DNA of 64,000 bases from Dillenia suffruticosa (taxonomy: Eukaryota > Streptophyta > Magnoliopsida > Dilleniales > Dilleniaceae): contig JAVTVX010000008.1 of NCBI GenBank assembly GCA_033439265.1, positions 2,108,001 to 2,172,000 on the forward strand. Direction: 5' to 3'. The position numbers were made by a program, and so were the translations under genes. Below, piece after piece: positions 61,364-64,000 of this stretch (position 1 is its first letter; every line of letters begins with the position of its first letter). Below the pieces are notes generated by a model. The model was not told the DNA's origin. It saw only the letters and a program-made list of their open reading frames with translations, and ran no database searches.

Positions 61364-61554
61364 GGGTGAACAGCACGGATGTCCAGTTTTCTTAAATAAA
61401 ATTTAAATTTTAAATTTTATGTATAATAAAAATAAATATAAAAAATTTATTATTTAAGGATTTAAATTGATTTAAATCAAATTTAATCGAATTTATCGTG
61501 ATTATCGAATACTGATAGTATAGTTTATTAAAAAAAAAATGGGGTGAACAGCAC
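61364..61554 (+). mobile_element. SINE family A copy with target-site duplication
   Basis: The insert 61377-61541 (165 bp), slightly 5'-shortened, carries the family body (TTTAAATCAAATTTAATCGA, GTGATTATCGAATACTGATA) and an A tail at about 61529-61539. Perfect 13-bp repeats GGGTGAACAGCAC lie at 61364-61376 and 61542-61554. The perfect duplication makes this the youngest-looking copy in the window. Confidence 0.85.
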
Positions 61555-62098
61555 AATTGCATGAAACATAATTGGGGTTCTTTTTTCGTTTTGTGCTTTA
61601 CTAAGGGCATTAAACATAAATTTCTCCTTTGGACTAAAATATCTAATTTGAGATATAAATAATATTATTTTAATGAATCTATTACATAAATTCACTAAAA
61701 TATAAAACAGAGAAATATCTTTAAAAAATAAAAAAAAAATGCTCCAAAACGTTTAATTATTATTTAAATATAAAACATTTGTCCGCTTAAATTACCAAGT
61801 GATTTGGGGGTAAAAGAGGAACGCACAGTGCAAATGCCCTTTAAAACTAAAAAATATATATATAATTATATATGTTCATAATTTTATAATTTCAAATATT
61901 AATTATTTTATTAAAATTATAATATCATATTTTATCTCTAACATAGATTTTTCAGCGGACTTGATAATAAGTTGGGTCAGTCTGGGCTCATATGGGGTAT
62001 TAAAAAATTGGACCTAGGCCCAACCCACGTGGGCCTAGGAAATAGGCTTTAGCCATCTAACAGAGGGCTGGGCTGGAATACCCGGGCTTACATGTAAT
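61555..62098. other. Intergenic, between SINE and L1
   Basis: No gene. A moderately GC-rich stretch at 61970-62090, with GGCCTAGG, CCCACGTGGG and GGGCTGGGCTGG, resembles transposon terminal or promoter sequence but has no frame. Confidence 0.4.
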
Positions 62099-64000
62099 AT
62101 TTTTTTTTTGGTACATGGAAGGAGAAGCAAAACAAAGAAAAGAAACTAAAACCACCACAACAACGAGGGCAAAAACCTAGAGAGAGACGAGACTCAAACT
62201 AGCGCCAAGTAAGCTACTAGATGCAATCAGACCTTCTTTCGCCTTCTGGACCAAGCAACTCCCGCAGCCTCAAGCAGCAGCAGGGGAATCACTTCAGGCG
62301 GAGGCATGCTATTTTCAACCAGACCAGATTTGGCATTCTTACCCAGTTCCACAAGTTTATCCGCACACTTGTTTGCTTCTCTATAGATGTGCTGAATTTT
62401 CAGAACACGAAGATCCCGCATGAGATGTCTGCAGTCTTGAAGGATGTTCCACCAAGGATGGTTATCACCCACTCCTTCATTCACCGCAGCTGTCACATTT
62501 AGAGAGTCACACTCGACCTCCAACACCTGAAACTCTCGATCCTTGGCGATCCTTAGACCCTCCCTTAACGCCCATAATTCAGCGAGATCCCCACCTGCAG
62601 ATCCCACGTTTGCCCAAAAACCATGCAGCCATTCACCTCGGCAATTTCTGAATAGCCCTCCTGCACCTGCCTGCTTCCCCGAAAGAGTTGCTCCCCCATC
62701 CACGTTTAGCTTGATTTTGCCTTCTGGAGGCTTCGACCAAGCAACCAGAAAAACTGCCTTCCCTCCTGACTCCCTGTGCAGTCTATTGGAGATGATTTCG
62801 ATTAAGTCAAGTGTTCTACTGGAGACCTGAGAAGGCGGCTCAAGCTTCTGCTGGAAGAAGCCACTGCACCTAGACTTCCAAACTGCCCAAATAGTCAGCC
62901 CAAAGCCTATCCCTTCATCAACGCTGTCTCTCCCAAAGTGAAGCTGATGTTCCCTTGTCGCACCCTTCTTGAGCCACTCCCTTCCGGCATCAGTCCAAAA
63001 ACTTGCTGCAGAATCTATGTTGTGCACAAGGTGACCCCAAATACTAGAAGCATGGGGGCAATCACGCAGAGCATGCTCAAGAGACTCTTCTTCCAGTCTG
63101 CAGAGCTCACAAACGTGATCATTCACCACTCTCCTCTTATAAAGCTCTGACTTTGTCAACACTTTGGCATTTGCCGCCATCCACAAGAAAAACTTAACCC
63201 TCTCAGGATTTTTGGATTTCCAAACCCAACTCCAGTCCTCGTCAATCCGCTGTTGAGACCCCCGTAGCTTCTTCTGAATCCAATACGCTGAAGCCACCGA
63301 GAACTCCCCGTTCGCAGTCCCCGTCCAAACCAGAACATCGTGTCTAGACCTATCTCTAGGAATGGGCAGAGCCCTAACCTCCTCTAATTTGGATTGGGGA
63401 AGCAAAGCTCCCAAAGTTGCCTCCTTCCACCTACCTTCGTCGTCCCAAAACTGACTGACTTTGATTGCTACAGAGCAGTCCTCATGAGGGATCATCGCCT
63501 CATGTACCAGAGGCCCATTCCCGATCCACCGATCAAACCAAAAGCTAATGGAATTGCCATTTCCGATTCTCCAAATCAAACCTTGTCTAAGGCACTCCCT
63601 ACTAGCACAAATTCCCTTCCAAAGCACTGAAGACTTGCTCTTCCTATTATGCGCCAATAAGCTTCCACCCTTAAGATATTTGCTTCTTAGGATTAAAGCC
63701 CACAACGCGCCATCTCCCTTCAAAATTCTCCACCCCAACTTGGCCAACAAAGCAACATTACAATCTCTCATGCTTCGCATCCCCAAACCTCCTGTTCTCT
63801 TCGGCTCGCATACTGTCTTCCAGTTGACCGGGTGAGTCTTCCTTTTCTCTTCATTACTGCCCCACAAGAAATCCCTATTCATTTTGTCTAGCTTGGTACA
63901 AGTGCTCTCCGAGAGCCAAGTGGACTGCATAGTATAGGTGGGAATTGAGGCAGTCACGGATTGGATTAAAGTACGCCTACCTGCTGTGCTAAGAAGCTTC
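62099..64000 (-). mobile_element. L1-type LINE, 3' part with open reading frame
   Basis: One uninterrupted minus-strand frame runs from the window edge to a stop at 62227-62229 (590 codons visible) and continues beyond 64000, so the apparent start is not real. In order it encodes the end of the reverse transcriptase region (KLLSTAGRRTLIQSVTASIP), the DFLWG and GGLGMRSM segments, and a zinc-binding RVT motif (VCELCRLEEESLEHALRDCP). The RNase H domain follows, with all expected acidic residues: NVDGGATL, LAELWALREGL, VECDSLNV and NKCADKLVELG. The A tail is the T run at 62100-62110. Absence of stops or frameshifts points to a young, possibly mobile copy; the 5' half is outside the window. Confidence 0.9.

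Noticed and set aside
61970-62090. GC-rich stretch tested as the right terminal inverted repeat of the hAT element
   Set aside because: GGGCTGGGCTGG is in the same orientation as the left end, not inverted, so it cannot be paired as a terminal inverted repeat.

Overview
The window is nuclear DNA of a flowering plant, almost certainly a eudicot. The reasons are an AT-rich background, GT-AG introns of about 0.1 to 2.3 kb, plant-specific gene families, a nuclear-type tRNA without encoded CCA, and many plant SINE, LINE and hAT remnants. I cannot name the species. Most genes are split into short exons. I joined these by hand from splice sites and reading phase, so every exon boundary is a prediction.

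Layout. 1-5850: no recognised gene; one isolated exon-like segment (4478-4547) and one SINE with target-site duplications. 6097-6853 (-): glycine-rich RNA-binding protein of the GRP7/GRP8 type. 6.97-20.4 kb: gene-poor, very AT-rich, with many copies of a tRNA-derived SINE. 20568-26227 (+): LRR receptor-like pseudokinase (At2g16250 type, 901 aa, 4 coding exons). 26967-27038 (-): tRNA-Gln(CUG). 28425-33670 (-): AP-3 sigma adaptor (166 aa, 7 exons), with a decayed RTE-type LINE in one intron. 33881-37737 (+): mTERF protein like EMB2219/mTERF2 (678 aa, 6 exons), 210 bp from the AP-3 sigma start codon in head-to-head orientation. 38440-39427 (-): mitochondrial ribosomal protein bL27. 40972-42096 (+): NUCLEAR FUSION DEFECTIVE 6-like small protein, whose last exon lies in a perfect 170-bp tandem duplication. 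46850-48571 (+): At1g01500-like protein. 49274-49865: L1 3' fragment carrying a nested SINE. 50457-53748 (-): BTB/POZ protein. 55477-55779 (+): defensin-like gene with a frameshift in the signal peptide. 57120-57374 (+): isolated first-exon-like piece of the glucan phosphatase LSF2. 58.9-61.0 kb: decayed hAT transposon. 62227-64000 (-): 3' part of an L1-type LINE, open through to the window edge.

The genes are unrelated housekeeping or regulatory loci, as expected in plant euchromatin, and there is no operon logic. Shared regulation is possible only for two head-to-head pairs: AP-3 sigma with the mTERF gene, and bL27m with the NFD6-like gene. The members of the second pair are both predicted organelle proteins.

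The most useful unexpected signals are: a strong internal donor and premature stop in the GRP intron, matching the known GRP7/GRP8 autoregulatory splicing; the duplicated NFD6 terminal exon; several tRNA-derived SINE families supported by target-site duplications; a SINE nested in an L1 fragment with both duplications readable; and several broken genes (defensin-like, LSF2 fragment). I found no convincing new multi-gene system.
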